This document shows, one piece after another, positions 26,159 through 34,234 of a stretch of DNA of 64,000 bases. The DNA is from Pyrobaculum sp. WP30 (GTDB taxonomy: Archaea > Thermoproteota > Thermoprotei > Thermoproteales > Thermoproteaceae). Positions within the stretch are counted from its first letter, which is position 1, and each line of letters begins with the position of its first letter. The translations under genes and the position numbers were made by a program. The stretch spans positions 124,001 through 188,000 of the forward strand of contig CP012158.1 in the NCBI GenBank assembly GCA_001189275.1, written 5' to 3'. The notes under the pieces are model-generated. The model ran no database searches. It worked only from the letters and a program-made list of their open reading frames with translations, and was not told the origin of the DNA.

Positions 26159-26734
26159 GTGTTGGTTGGGGTTGTGGACTATACGGTGGGCAACGTGGGT
26201 AGTGTGTTAAACGCCTTGAGGCGGGCTGGCGCAGAGCCGCGGGTGGTTAGGCGGCCGGAGGAGGCGGGGGGCGTCGACGCCTTGGTGCTTCCCGGCGTCG
26301 GCACCTACGCCGCGGCTTACGAGATGGCCCACGTCTTCAAGCCCCTGGTCCTCGAGAAGCCGACGCTGGCCATCTGTCTCGGCATGCAGTTGCTCTTTGA
26401 GACGAGTCAGGAGGGGGGCGGCCGCGGGTTGGGACTCTTCATGGGCGTAGTGGAGAGGATACAGGCTAGGAAGGTGCCGCATATCGGCTGGAGCCGCACC
26501 CACGTCCCAAGGGGGCACGCCGTGGTGCAGGAGGGGTACTACTACTACCTACACAGCTACGCCGTGCCCTGGCGCGAAGACGACGAAAGCCATGTGGCGT
26601 ATGTAGAGCTCGGCAGGCGCTACACAGCCGCCGTCAGCCGCGGCGCCGTTGTCGGCGTCCAGTTTCATCCCGAGAGGAGCGGGAGGGCGGGGATAGAGCT
26701 GATCAAGCGCTTCCTGCGCCTCGCTAAAGCTTGA
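26159..26734 (+). CDS. hisH: imidazole glycerol phosphate synthase, glutaminase subunit HisH
   Basis: 191 residues of class I glutamine amidotransferase type: VGVVDYTVGNVGSVLNAL, LPGVGTYA (oxyanion region), LAICLGMQLLFE (nucleophile Cys) and VQFHPERSG (His, Glu). It delivers ammonia to HisF. It starts with GTG about 22 bp after a CTTTTTTAAA TATA box and stands alone, although its partner hisF lies 5 kb away on the other strand. Convergent with hisI, 11 bp overlap. Confidence 0.95.
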   Translation: MLVGVVDYTVGNVGSVLNALRRAGAEPRVVRRPEEAGGVDALVLPGVGTYAAAYEMAHVFKPLVLEKPTLAICLGMQLLFETSQEGGGRGLGLFMGVVERIQARKVPHIGWSRTHVPRGHAVVQEGYYYYLHSYAVPWREDDESHVAYVELGRRYTAAVSRGAVVGVQFHPERSGRAGIELIKRFLRLAKA

Positions 26735-27110
26735 CGCGGAAGGAGTTGGGAGACGAGAAGCAGCTCCACGTCCCCAGGTGGCACGCAACGCCCACCTGGT
26801 ACACCTTTATCACCACGGCGTCTCCGTCGCAGTCCGTTCTGAACTCCCTGACCACCTGGAAGTGGCCGCTGGTCTCCCCCTTAAGCCAAACCCGCCTCCG
26901 GGAAGTGGAGTAGTAGTGGGCGAGTCCCGTTGTTAGGGTCAGCACCACCGCCACTGGGTCCATATATCCCACCATCAACACCTCTCGCGACTCAACATCC
27001 TGCGCCACCGCCACCACGGTTCCCTCTATGTGCCTGTAGTTAAGCGACTTGGCGATCCTCCATGCCTCCTCGGCCGTCGCCAAGGGCCGCGGCTCCACCG
27101 GCAGAGACAT
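26724..27110 (-). CDS. hisI: phosphoribosyl-AMP cyclohydrolase HisI
   Basis: About 128 residues. VAQDVESREVLMVGYMDPVAV, YYSTSRRRVWLKGETSGHFQVV, TDCDGDAV (metal aspartates) and GVACHLGTWSCF (zinc cysteines) are all present. It opens the PR-AMP ring in histidine synthesis, and it is not fused to HisE. The start is uncertain: the frame is open to 27191, ATGs occur at 27137 and 27110, and the only TATA-like element (about 27204-27214) would give a 5' leader. ATG 27110 fits the usual protein length. Divergent from hisC. Confidence 0.92.
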   Translation of the reverse strand: MSLPVEPRPLATAEEAWRIAKSLNYRHIEGTVVAVAQDVESREVLMVGYMDPVAVVLTLTTGLAHYYSTSRRRVWLKGETSGHFQVVREFRTDCDGDAVVIKVYQVGVACHLGTWSCFSSPNSFRVKL

Positions 27111-27252
27111 GGTCAAGTCCAGGCGGCGGGCCGACATACCCCACGCCGGCCCAGTCCCCTCAGCGACGCGGCGAAGGGCTCCATGCGGCAACTGCGGCCC
27201 TCAGATAAAAACTTTTCCGGCAAAATTTTTAACGCCTGCCTGCAGTGCCCCC

Positions 27253-28281
27253 ATGCGTCTGCCAGAGCTGGACTTCGCCTACGATGAGCCCGACGTAGGC
27301 TACTCAAAAATCAGGCTGCACTTCAACGAAAACCTCTTCCTGCCCGAGGAGTACTACAGGGAGGTCGCCCCCTCCGTCGAGACCTGGGAGCTACGCCACT
27401 ACACAGACCCCAGCAACAAGAGGCTGGCAACCAAGATCGAGGCACGCCACGGGTTGCCTCAAGGCACAGTGGTCGTCACGGCGGGGGCCGACGAGGGGCT
27501 CCGCCTAGCCATGCAACTCGCCGCCCACACAGGCCGCGGCTTGGCCATAGTGGAGCCCACATACGGCATGGCGAGGGTCATTGCGCGGCAGGTGGGGCTG
27601 AGGCCCGTGGTGCACACCTACCGGGAGGACCTCGGCCTGGACGTAGACGCCTTAGCGAGGTCGGGAGTGGGCGCCGTGTATGTATGTTCCCCTAACAACC
27701 CCACCGCCCACCTGGTGAAGGAGGTGGAGGAGCTGGCGGCGAGGCTAGACGGCCTCCTCATACTAGACGCCGCATATGCTGAATACGCAGGCTACTGGGC
27801 GCCGAGGCTCTACGAATACGGCAACGTGGCCGAGGTGCGCACCTTCTCCAAGGCCTGGGGCCTCGCCGGGCTCAGGGTGGGATACGTGGCGGCCCACAGG
27901 AAAATCGCAGAGGCCCTCCGCGTCCTCTCGCCCCCGCACCCCATATCCTCCTACTCGGCGAAGGCCGTGGAGAACGCCCTGGAGAAGGGGGAGCCCTACG
28001 TGAGACGCGCCGTGGAGGAGACGGCCAAGGCCAGGGAGTGGGTCGTGCCAAAGATAAACGCAGAAAAATACAGCGGCCCCACGAACTTCGTCACGCTTAA
28101 GGTCCCCAACGCCGAGGCGGCCGCCTCGGAGCTGGACAAGATGGGCTTCGTCGTCAGGACGCTGGGCGGCAAGCCCCTCTGCCCCTCCTGCCTCCGCTTC
28201 ACCCTCGCGCCCCTGCCCGTGATGGAGAAGTTTCTAAACGCCCTCAAGGCGGCGTCAAAGAATATAAAGGTGGCCGTGTAG
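27253..28281 (+). CDS. hisC: histidinol-phosphate aminotransferase HisC
   Basis: 342 residues, PLP fold type I. IRLHFNENLFLPEEY (N-terminal substrate loop), TAGADEGLRLAMQ, YVCSPNNPTAHLV, LDAAYAEYAGY and the Schiff-base motif TFSKAWGLAGLRVGY are present. The C-terminal SCLRFTLAP holds the substrate-carboxylate Arg. ATG 27253 is 26 bp from the centre of an AATTTTTAAC TATA box; the frame is open further upstream but is not transcribed from there. Followed by hisG after a short gap, as an operon. Confidence 0.95.
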   Translation: MRLPELDFAYDEPDVGYSKIRLHFNENLFLPEEYYREVAPSVETWELRHYTDPSNKRLATKIEARHGLPQGTVVVTAGADEGLRLAMQLAAHTGRGLAIVEPTYGMARVIARQVGLRPVVHTYREDLGLDVDALARSGVGAVYVCSPNNPTAHLVKEVEELAARLDGLLILDAAYAEYAGYWAPRLYEYGNVAEVRTFSKAWGLAGLRVGYVAAHRKIAEALRVLSPPHPISSYSAKAVENALEKGEPYVRRAVEETAKAREWVVPKINAEKYSGPTNFVTLKVPNAEAAASELDKMGFVVRTLGGKPLCPSCLRFTLAPLPVMEKFLNALKAASKNIKVAV

Positions 28282-28303
28282 TTCCGCATGGACGGCGGTC
28301 CCC

Positions 28304-29152
28304 ATGCTCCTCGCGGTCCCCTCTAAGGGGAGGCTCCAGGAACCCGCACTGAAGCTCCTCGAGGCCGTCGGCATAAGACCCCTCGCGTCGGACGAAAGGG
28401 CGCTCGTCATACCCACCACCTGGCCGGACCTAAACATAATCAAGGCCAGGCCCGAGGACATACCATACATCGTTGAGTCGGGCAGAGTCTGGGCAGGAAT
28501 AACAGGCCACGACTACGTGGTGGAGTCAGGCACAAACGTGGCCGAAGCCTTGGAGCTCAACTTCGGCAGGGGGAAACTCGTCGTGGCAGTGCCTAAGTCC
28601 AGCGGGATCAAGACCGTGGACGAGTTGCCCCCCGGCGCCCGCGTCGCCACAAAGTTCGTAAATATAGCCTACAGCTACTTCGCCGAGCTCGGCAAGCGCG
28701 TCAGGGTGGTAAAGGTCACCGGCTCTGTGGAGGTCCTGCCGCAGCTGGGCATCGCCGACGCCATACTCGACGTGATGGCAACCGGCACCACCCTAGAGGT
28801 ACACGGCCTAACCCCCATCGCCACCGTCCTCGAAACCAGCGCCCGCCTCGTCGTGCACCCCAGCTACGTTGAACACGAGCTAACGAGGAAACTCACCACC
28901 TTCATCCAGGGCTACTACGCCGCCCAAGGCAGGAAGATGATATTCCTCAACGTCCCCGCCGACAAGCTCAACGACGTCCTAGCCGCGCTCCCCGCCATGG
29001 AGGCCCCCAGCGTAACCCCACTGGCCAAAGGCAACACTTACGAAGTCTTCAGCGTAGTCCCAGAAGACCTCCTCCCAGACCTAGTATTGAAGCTAAAAGC
29101 CGCCGGCGCCAAAGACATAGTCATAACCTCAATAGAAAAACTAATCACATGA
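28304..29152 (+). CDS. hisG: ATP phosphoribosyltransferase HisG (long form)
   Basis: 282 residues. The N-terminal catalytic lobes (LLAVPSKGRLQEPALKLLEAVGI, RPEDIPYIVESGRVWAGITGHDYVVESG, VATKFVNIAYSYF and the PRPP loop DAILDVMATGTTLEVHGL) are followed by a C-terminal ACT-like regulatory domain (about 205-282), so it is the HisZ-independent, histidine-inhibited form. It catalyses the first step of histidine synthesis. Twenty-two bases separate it from hisC, so the two are co-transcribed. Confidence 0.95.
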   Translation: MLLAVPSKGRLQEPALKLLEAVGIRPLASDERALVIPTTWPDLNIIKARPEDIPYIVESGRVWAGITGHDYVVESGTNVAEALELNFGRGKLVVAVPKSSGIKTVDELPPGARVATKFVNIAYSYFAELGKRVRVVKVTGSVEVLPQLGIADAILDVMATGTTLEVHGLTPIATVLETSARLVVHPSYVEHELTRKLTTFIQGYYAAQGRKMIFLNVPADKLNDVLAALPAMEAPSVTPLAKGNTYEVFSVVPEDLLPDLVLKLKAAGAKDIVITSIEKLIT

Positions 29153-29309
29153 CGCGGAGACCTCCGCCAGCCCGAGGGGCCCTACACCTGCTAGATGGAA
29201 AAGAAGTCGGCGAGGTGCTATCTGCGGCATAGGGCTAGCTGTTGATCTTCCTTAAACGTAAAGGAGGAGCTGAATCGGCTTCTGCAACGGCTTCAGTCGG
29301 AGCCTTTGT

Positions 29310-29922
29310 TTAGGGTGGAGGAGGGTTAGGGTCTGCGGCTTTTTTGAGGGCGTGGTAGCCTTTGAGCGCGTAGATTCGTGCGGCGAGTATCAGCAGGGCG
29401 CCTACCAGGGCGATGAAGAGGAGCGCGCCTCGCCAGTTCCACTTAGCGGCTTTTCGGAAGGCGTCGGAGTCGGCGGCTTCGCCGAGGGTCGCGTAGGCTT
29501 TTGCTAGGAAGCGGTAGGGCACCACGGCCATGAGGAGCCACGCGGCGGCCCAGAGCGAGGCGAGGAAGAGCAGGTGGCAGAGGTCGCCTTGGCAGTCACC
29601 GAGGGGCAGGGCGAGGAGGATGACGAGGGGTATGAACGCGGCGGTGCCTCCGAGGAGCGACACCACAAACCTCAGCGCGTTTTTTCTGCAGGTCTTTTCT
29701 CTGGTAGACGTCGCCGAGGCCGTGTAACGCGGCGAATTCAAGCACGAGGGAGAGGACGCCGAGGGCGGGGACCGCCGCGTAGAGCGCCAATAACAGGAAC
29801 AGGAAGAGGTCGGTGCTTGCGAGTATTACTGCGAGGAATACGGCGGCTATTACTACGGGCTGGGCTAGGAAGAGGATAGAGGCGATGAAGCCGAGGGCCG
29901 CGTGGGTGGAGACCCGGCCCAT
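29310..29922 (-). pseudogene. DUF996-like multispanning membrane protein, frameshifted at an A6 run
   Basis: Two overlapping frames join into one protein. 29922 down to about 29685 encodes MGRVSTHAALGFIASILFLAQPVVIAAV...DVYQRKDLQK, and from about 29680 to 29310 the next frame continues NALRFVVSLLGGTAAFIPLV...LILAARIYAL. Removing one A from the six at 29680-29685 gives a continuous product of about 203 residues with five or so membrane helices, resembling DUF996 proteins. Function unknown. The TATA box (minus TTTTATATAAC, about 29938-29947) is 22 bp before the ATG. The break could be real, programmed slippage or a sequencing error. Confidence 0.6.
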
Positions 29923-29975
29923 GTGTAAATCAACCTGTTATATAAAATGCAACGTCTCTTGTCGGCCGCTTGGCG

Positions 29976-30263
29976 TTACTTTTTCATTCTTTTTTCGAGT
30001 TCAGTGCATATGTCGCTTAGGGCGAGGCCTTGGGCGGCGAGGAGGACGAGTAGGTGGTAGAGGAGGTCGGCCGCCTCCTCAACTGTCCGTTGTCTGCCTT
30101 CAGCTATGGCGGCTATGGCGGTTTCCACGGCCTCCTCGGCGACTTTGCGGGCTATGTGGGGGGTTCCGGCGGTATAGAGGCGGTAGGTGTAGCTATGGGG
30201 GTTGCCCTCCTTTATGCGTTGGTGTACTACCTCCTCCAGCTGGGCGAGGACTTGGCAGGTCAT
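29976..30263 (-). CDS. hisE: phosphoribosyl-ATP pyrophosphatase HisE
   Basis: 95 residues. LAQLEEVVHQRIKEGNPHSYTYRLYTAGTPHIARKVAEEAVETAIAAIAE...EEAADLLYHLLVLLAAQGL is the all-helical MazG-like HisE fold with the ExxE and ExxD metal-binding pairs. It removes pyrophosphate from PR-ATP. ATG overlaps the hisD stop (ATGA at 30260-30263), making it the last gene of hisF-hisD-hisE. Confidence 0.95.
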   Translation of the reverse strand: MTCQVLAQLEEVVHQRIKEGNPHSYTYRLYTAGTPHIARKVAEEAVETAIAAIAEGRQRTVEEAADLLYHLLVLLAAQGLALSDICTELEKRMKK

Positions 30264-31366
30264 TGCAACGCCTTTCTGTGGTAGGGGAAGCCTTCGTACT
30301 CGGCTAGTTTTCTGGCGGCGTCGAGGAGCTGGAGGGGGCCTACAGCCTCCGCCATGCCTATGGGCTTCATGAAGGTGTGTGGCGTGATTATGCCGCGCCA
30401 CCTGGCGGAGCCCCCGGTGGGGAGGACGTGGCTGATGCCGGCGGCGTAGTCGAGGTAAGGGCTGGGCATGTTGACGGAGACGGCGCCCACGTTTCTGACG
30501 CGGTACGCCACCCCCCGCCTGCCCCAGACCTCCAGGTGCTCCGGCGCGATTTCGTCTATCAGCTTCACCGCCTCCTCCACGCCCGCCACCAAGTGGGCCT
30601 TGAGGGGGCCCATGGAAGAGGTCCTCTCCCTGGCGTATATCTCCCCGGCTCTTTTCAGCAGTTGCGGGTCTGGGGTTATGAAGTGGGCGAAGGAGGTGGG
30701 TCCGTGTTCCAACTGCGCAAGCGCCCCCCTCATGGCGGTCTCGGCGTCTACCCCCTCGGCGTATACCACCAGCTCGGTGGGGCCCTCAATGCCGTCTATC
30801 CCGACGTATTGCGAGAGGACGTATTTGGCGGCCTGAACGTAGAGGCCTCCGGGCCCCGCCACCACGTCGACGCCGAGGTGGAAGACGGCATATGCCAGGC
30901 CGTGCGGGCCCCCCAGGGGGACGACGGCGGATACGCCCAGCTCCTTGGCGACCGCCTGGAGCTCCGGCGTGACGCCCTTGGGCGGGGTGACGGCGTATAT
31001 CTCCTCGACCCCCGCGGCCTTGACCGGCACGGCGAGCATGACCAGCGTCGAGATGTACCTCGCGGGTATGTAAAGGGCTACCCTGCGCACGGGCACCCAC
31101 CGCACCACCCTGAGGACGCCGCCGTAGTAATCTGCGGCGCCGCTGGGGAGGAGCCTTCTGTAGAGAGTCTCCAGGGCCTCGGCGGCTTTGAGGGCGGCGG
31201 CTACCACCTCTGGGTCTCCGCCGGGGCGCGGCTCTATGAGCGGCTTCTCGGGGACCGTCCCGTCGAGCCGCTTGGAGTACTCCAGGGCGGCGTCTAGGCC
31301 CCGCGCCGCCACGTCGTCTATTATAGGCTCCACGGCCTTAACCACGTCGCGGGGAAGGCCCCTCAT
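30260..31366 (-). CDS. hisD: histidinol dehydrogenase HisD
   Basis: 368 residues, somewhat shorter than the bacterial enzyme (about 430). [37 protein letters not shown] (NAD-binding segment), [55 protein letters not shown] (catalytic Glu-His) and PTGGSARW are visible. It oxidises histidinol to histidine in two NAD-dependent steps. ATGA overlaps couple it to hisF upstream and hisE downstream. Confidence 0.95.
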   Translation of the reverse strand: MRGLPRDVVKAVEPIIDDVAARGLDAALEYSKRLDGTVPEKPLIEPRPGGDPEVVAAALKAAEALETLYRRLLPSGAADYYGGVLRVVRWVPVRRVALYIPARYISTLVMLAVPVKAAGVEEIYAVTPPKGVTPELQAVAKELGVSAVVPLGGPHGLAYAVFHLGVDVVAGPGGLYVQAAKYVLSQYVGIDGIEGPTELVVYAEGVDAETAMRGALAQLEHGPTSFAHFITPDPQLLKRAGEIYARERTSSMGPLKAHLVAGVEEAVKLIDEIAPEHLEVWGRRGVAYRVRNVGAVSVNMPSPYLDYAAGISHVLPTGGSARWRGIITPHTFMKPIGMAEAVGPLQLLDAARKLAEYEGFPYHRKALQ

Positions 31367-32121
31367 AGCCGCACCTCGGCGCCTCTCTCCCTTAGGTACT
31401 GCTTGACCTGCCGTATGGCGAGCTGGCGGAAGTGGAAGAGGGAGGCCGCCAGCACCGCGTCTGCGCCCGCCTTGACAGCCTCGTAGAAGTGCTCCAGGGC
31501 CCCCGCGCCGCCTGACGCTATTACGGGCACGTCCACGGCATGTGCCACGCGCGTAATGAGCTCCGTGTCGTAGCCCAGCTTGGTGCCGTCGCGGTCTATG
31601 GAGGTTAGGAGTATCTCCCCCGCGCCGAGCTCCTCGGCCTTTTTAGCCCACTCCACGGCGTCTAGGCCCGTGGGCTCGCGGCCGCCTCTGATGTATACCT
31701 CATACCTCCCGCCGGTCCACGTGGCGTCTATGGCCACGACGGTGGACTGGCTTCCGAAGACCTCGGCCATCTCTCTTATCAAGCCGGGGTTCTTCACGGC
31801 GGCTGTGTTTATGGAGACCTTGTCTGCGCCGGCCTTAAACAACGCCTCGGCGTCTCTTAGCGTCTTCACGCCGCCGCCGACGAGGACGGGGATGGTGACG
31901 GCCTCGGCGACGCGTCTAACTGTCTCCACGAAGGTGCCCCTGTCCTCCGGCGTAGCCGTGATGTCCAGTATGGCGATTTCGTCCGCCCCCTCCTCCTCGT
32001 AGGCCACTGCCATCTCCACGGGGTCCCCCACCTCCCTCAGCCCCATGAAGTTGACGCCTTTAAGAACCACGCCCCTCCTCCCGTCCATGTCTAGGCAAGG
32101 TACAACCCTGATTGCCGGCAC
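31363..32121 (-). CDS. hisF: imidazole glycerol phosphate synthase, cyclase subunit HisF
   Basis: 252 residues, a (beta/alpha)8 barrel. [19 protein letters not shown] carries catalytic Asp11. The second catalytic Asp is in [24 protein letters not shown] and [11 protein letters not shown] form the phosphate sites. It uses ammonia from HisH to form imidazole glycerol phosphate and AICAR. It starts at GTG 32121, 23 bp after an ATTTATAG TATA box. First gene of hisF-hisD-hisE. Confidence 0.95.
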   Translation of the reverse strand: MPAIRVVPCLDMDGRRGVVLKGVNFMGLREVGDPVEMAVAYEEEGADEIAILDITATPEDRGTFVETVRRVAEAVTIPVLVGGGVKTLRDAEALFKAGADKVSINTAAVKNPGLIREMAEVFGSQSTVVAIDATWTGGRYEVYIRGGREPTGLDAVEWAKKAEELGAGEILLTSIDRDGTKLGYDTELITRVAHAVDVPVIASGGAGALEHFYEAVKAGADAVLAASLFHFRQLAIRQVKQYLRERGAEVRL

Positions 32122-32251
32122 GTGTGGGAAGTAACAGATCTATAAATATGCAACTAACCGCGGCGCTGAAGACTCGGCATCCAGCCGCCCCCGTGAAGAT
32201 ACTCGTTGACGCAACTGCAAGCAACCGACTATAGTGTAGCCATCTGCAACG

Positions 32252-32674
32252 TTACTGTAGTCTTGTCTTGACAAGTTCTACCAGTAGCTTCTGGATCTCA
32301 AGGAGGGTGATCTGCACGGCGTCAATTCTCTTGTTGACTTCGCCTATCTGAGCTGTTAAGCTTTTAGCCAAGTCGTCAATCCTTTTGTTGGTCTCGTCTA
32401 TTCTTCTGTTTGTTTCGTCTATCCGCGCCGAGAGTGTTTTGACGATGTCATCTATGCGTTGGTTTGTCTGGTCTATTCTTTTGTTTGTTTCGTCTATTCT
32501 GCTGTCTAGTCTTGCGATTTCGGTACGTATCTCTTTCAAGTCGCTTACGATAGTGCCGAGGTAGAGGACGAGGACGTCTTCAGTAGACAGCTTTTTACCC
32601 TCCCTAATCTTGCCCAAGACGTGCTCCACCGCCATCTTCAATGCATCGTAAGCAATGCTGGAGGCATCAGCCAC
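32252..32674 (-). CDS. coiled-coil heptad-repeat protein (PaREP15-like), copy 2
   Basis: About 140 residues. The N-terminal 50 residues are almost identical to the copy at 24314-24682 (SSIAYDALKMAVEHVLGKIREGKKLSTEDVLVLYLG). The coiled coil is longer: relative to copy 1 it carries two extra 7-residue units (QTNQRID, ETNRRID) and one 11-residue unit (SLTAQIGEVNK). The same TATA (TTTTTATAT) to GTG spacing is conserved, and the start follows from that comparison. Function unknown. Confidence 0.75.
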   Translation of the reverse strand: MADASSIAYDALKMAVEHVLGKIREGKKLSTEDVLVLYLGTIVSDLKEIRTEIARLDSRIDETNKRIDQTNQRIDDIVKTLSARIDETNRRIDETNKRIDDLAKSLTAQIGEVNKRIDAVQITLLEIQKLLVELVKTRLQ

Positions 32675-32925
32675 AAAACGCCCCCAACACCGATATAAAA
32701 ACATTGCGCATACAACCAAGTCTTGGGGGTGTTTCAAAGTTTTAGTCCTGGGCTGTTGCCATGTGTCTCGCTTATTTGCTGGTGTGGTTGTCTGATATTT
32801 GTCGCGAGGGACGTCTTCGGTGGGGTGGTTTGGCGCGCCGCGGGTGTCGTGTGTCTCTGTGGCGTGGTTAGGGTTTTGGACTGGGTTGGGGGTTATCTTT
32901 TTTAAAACCTTCCTTGAGGTTCTCT

Positions 32926-33489
32926 ATGTCCTATGTGCGTGAGACCGGGGAGACCTATGTGGCGGTAGAGCTGAGGCGTGGAGGCTCTCTGTCTGTGTCC
33001 ACGCCTGTCCCGTTTCTTACCCACATGGTGGAGACCTTCTTCCTCTACTCAGGTCTCGGAGGAGTCGTAGAGGCGCGGGTAAAGAGGGATCTTGACGACA
33101 ACCATCACGTGATTGAGGACGTGGCTATTGCGCTGGGGCGCGCCATAGACAAATTACTGGGGGACCGCACCGCCATTGCCAGATTTGGCTGGGCGGCCGT
33201 GCCTATGGACGACGCCCTAGCGCTGGCTGCTGTGGACTTGGGAGGCAGGCCGTATTGGGTTGTTAAGGCCCGTTTGCCGGATATGACCATCGGGGGGTAC
33301 CCCCTCTATATGTTTAGACACTGGGTTCGAAGCCTTGCGTCTGAGGCCAGGGCCACTATACACATCTACGTGAGGGGCCGCGACCCGCACCATAAGGTAG
33401 AGGTGGCCCACAAGGCGCTTGGCCTCGCCTTTAGGCAGGCGCTCTTGCCAGCAGATAAGCCTCTTACTACGAAGGGCACATTCACATGA
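32926..33489 (+). CDS. hisB: imidazoleglycerol-phosphate dehydratase HisB
   Basis: 187 residues. FLTHMVETFFLYSG (first H-x-x-E region), DDNHHVIEDVAIALGRAI (HH-x-x-ED manganese site) and KVEVAHKALGLAFRQAL (the second H-K-x-E-x-x-x-K type block) are present. Monofunctional; the histidinol-phosphatase domain found in some bacteria is absent. The TATA box TTTTTTAAAA (32897-32907) is 24 bp before ATG 32926. Overlaps hisA as ATGA. Confidence 0.93.
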   Translation: MSYVRETGETYVAVELRRGGSLSVSTPVPFLTHMVETFFLYSGLGGVVEARVKRDLDDNHHVIEDVAIALGRAIDKLLGDRTAIARFGWAAVPMDDALALAAVDLGGRPYWVVKARLPDMTIGGYPLYMFRHWVRSLASEARATIHIYVRGRDPHHKVEVAHKALGLAFRQALLPADKPLTTKGTFT

Positions 33490-34169
33490 TTATCCCTTCT
33501 ATCGACATAGAGGGTGGCAGGGCGGTCAAGAGGGTGATGGGGAGGAGGGGGCACTACGTATTTGTGGGGGATCCCATCGCCTTGGCTGAGCGATTTAAGA
33601 AAGCGTCGCTGGTTCACGTCGTAGATCTTGACGGGGCTGAGGCGGGCAGGCCGGTCAACGTAGCCGTGGTTGAGAAGGTGGCGGAGGTCCTAGGCAGACG
33701 TTGTCAGTTAGGCGGCGGCGTCAGGTCAGAGGAGGCGCTGAGGTGGGCCCTCTCCATATGCCGGGTGGCGGTGGTGGGCACAATGCCCTTTAAACAGCCG
33801 GAGCTCTTCCAGATGTTGGCGGCTAAATACGGAGACCGCCTCGCCGCCTCGCTAGACGTGAGGCAAGGCCGGGTGGCGGTGGAGGGCTGGAGAGAAGCCG
33901 CGGCGTCTGTAGAAGAGGCGCTCAACATCTTAAGACGCTTTGGTAAACTCGCCGCAGTTATAGTCACAGCGGTAGACGTGGAGGGCACCGGGGCGGGCTT
34001 CGTAGGCTTCGACGTGGCTCCGCTGAGAGATGTGGCGGAGAGGATATACTACGCAGGTGGGATAAAAAGTTGCCGCGACGTCCAAACAGCCCTGAACGCC
34101 GGCTTCGACGGCGTAATCGTCGGCTATGCGCTGTATAGAGGAGACTTGGGAAACTGCGCCGACTTTTAA
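33486..34169 (+). CDS. hisA: phosphoribosyl-formimino-AICAR ribotide isomerase HisA
   Basis: 227 residues, (beta/alpha)8 barrel. IIPSIDIEGGRAVKRV supplies the catalytic Asp7, LGGGVRSEEALRW and YYAGGIKSCRDV the phosphate-binding loops, and ITAVDVEGTGAGF the second Asp. It performs the Amadori isomerisation in histidine synthesis. Crenarchaeal tryptophan synthesis can also borrow this fold, but the his context is decisive. Coupled to hisB by a 4-bp overlap. Confidence 0.92.
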   Translation: MIIPSIDIEGGRAVKRVMGRRGHYVFVGDPIALAERFKKASLVHVVDLDGAEAGRPVNVAVVEKVAEVLGRRCQLGGGVRSEEALRWALSICRVAVVGTMPFKQPELFQMLAAKYGDRLAASLDVRQGRVAVEGWREAAASVEEALNILRRFGKLAAVIVTAVDVEGTGAGFVGFDVAPLRDVAERIYYAGGIKSCRDVQTALNAGFDGVIVGYALYRGDLGNCADF

Positions 34170-34234
34170 TTATAAAATAGTGCTTGTGTTGTCTTCGTCG
34201 GGCGTGGCGTTTTTAAAAGAGCAGTTGGCCGTGG

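Noticed and set aside
27113-27184. ATG at 27184 on the minus strand at leaderless distance from a TATA box
   Set aside because: It opens a 23-codon peptide in a different frame from hisI and ends before the hisI start; no sign that it is a gene, though a leader peptide cannot be excluded.
32190-32231. GTG start encoding a VKILVDATASNRL peptide, resembling the start of a PIN-domain toxin
   Set aside because: It stops after 13 codons and no continuation or partner antitoxin is seen; chance or a tiny relic.
32723-32905. 60-codon open frame rich in V, W, C and G before hisB
   Set aside because: Low-complexity composition, no promoter at the right distance, and it ends in the hisB promoter; not supported as a gene.
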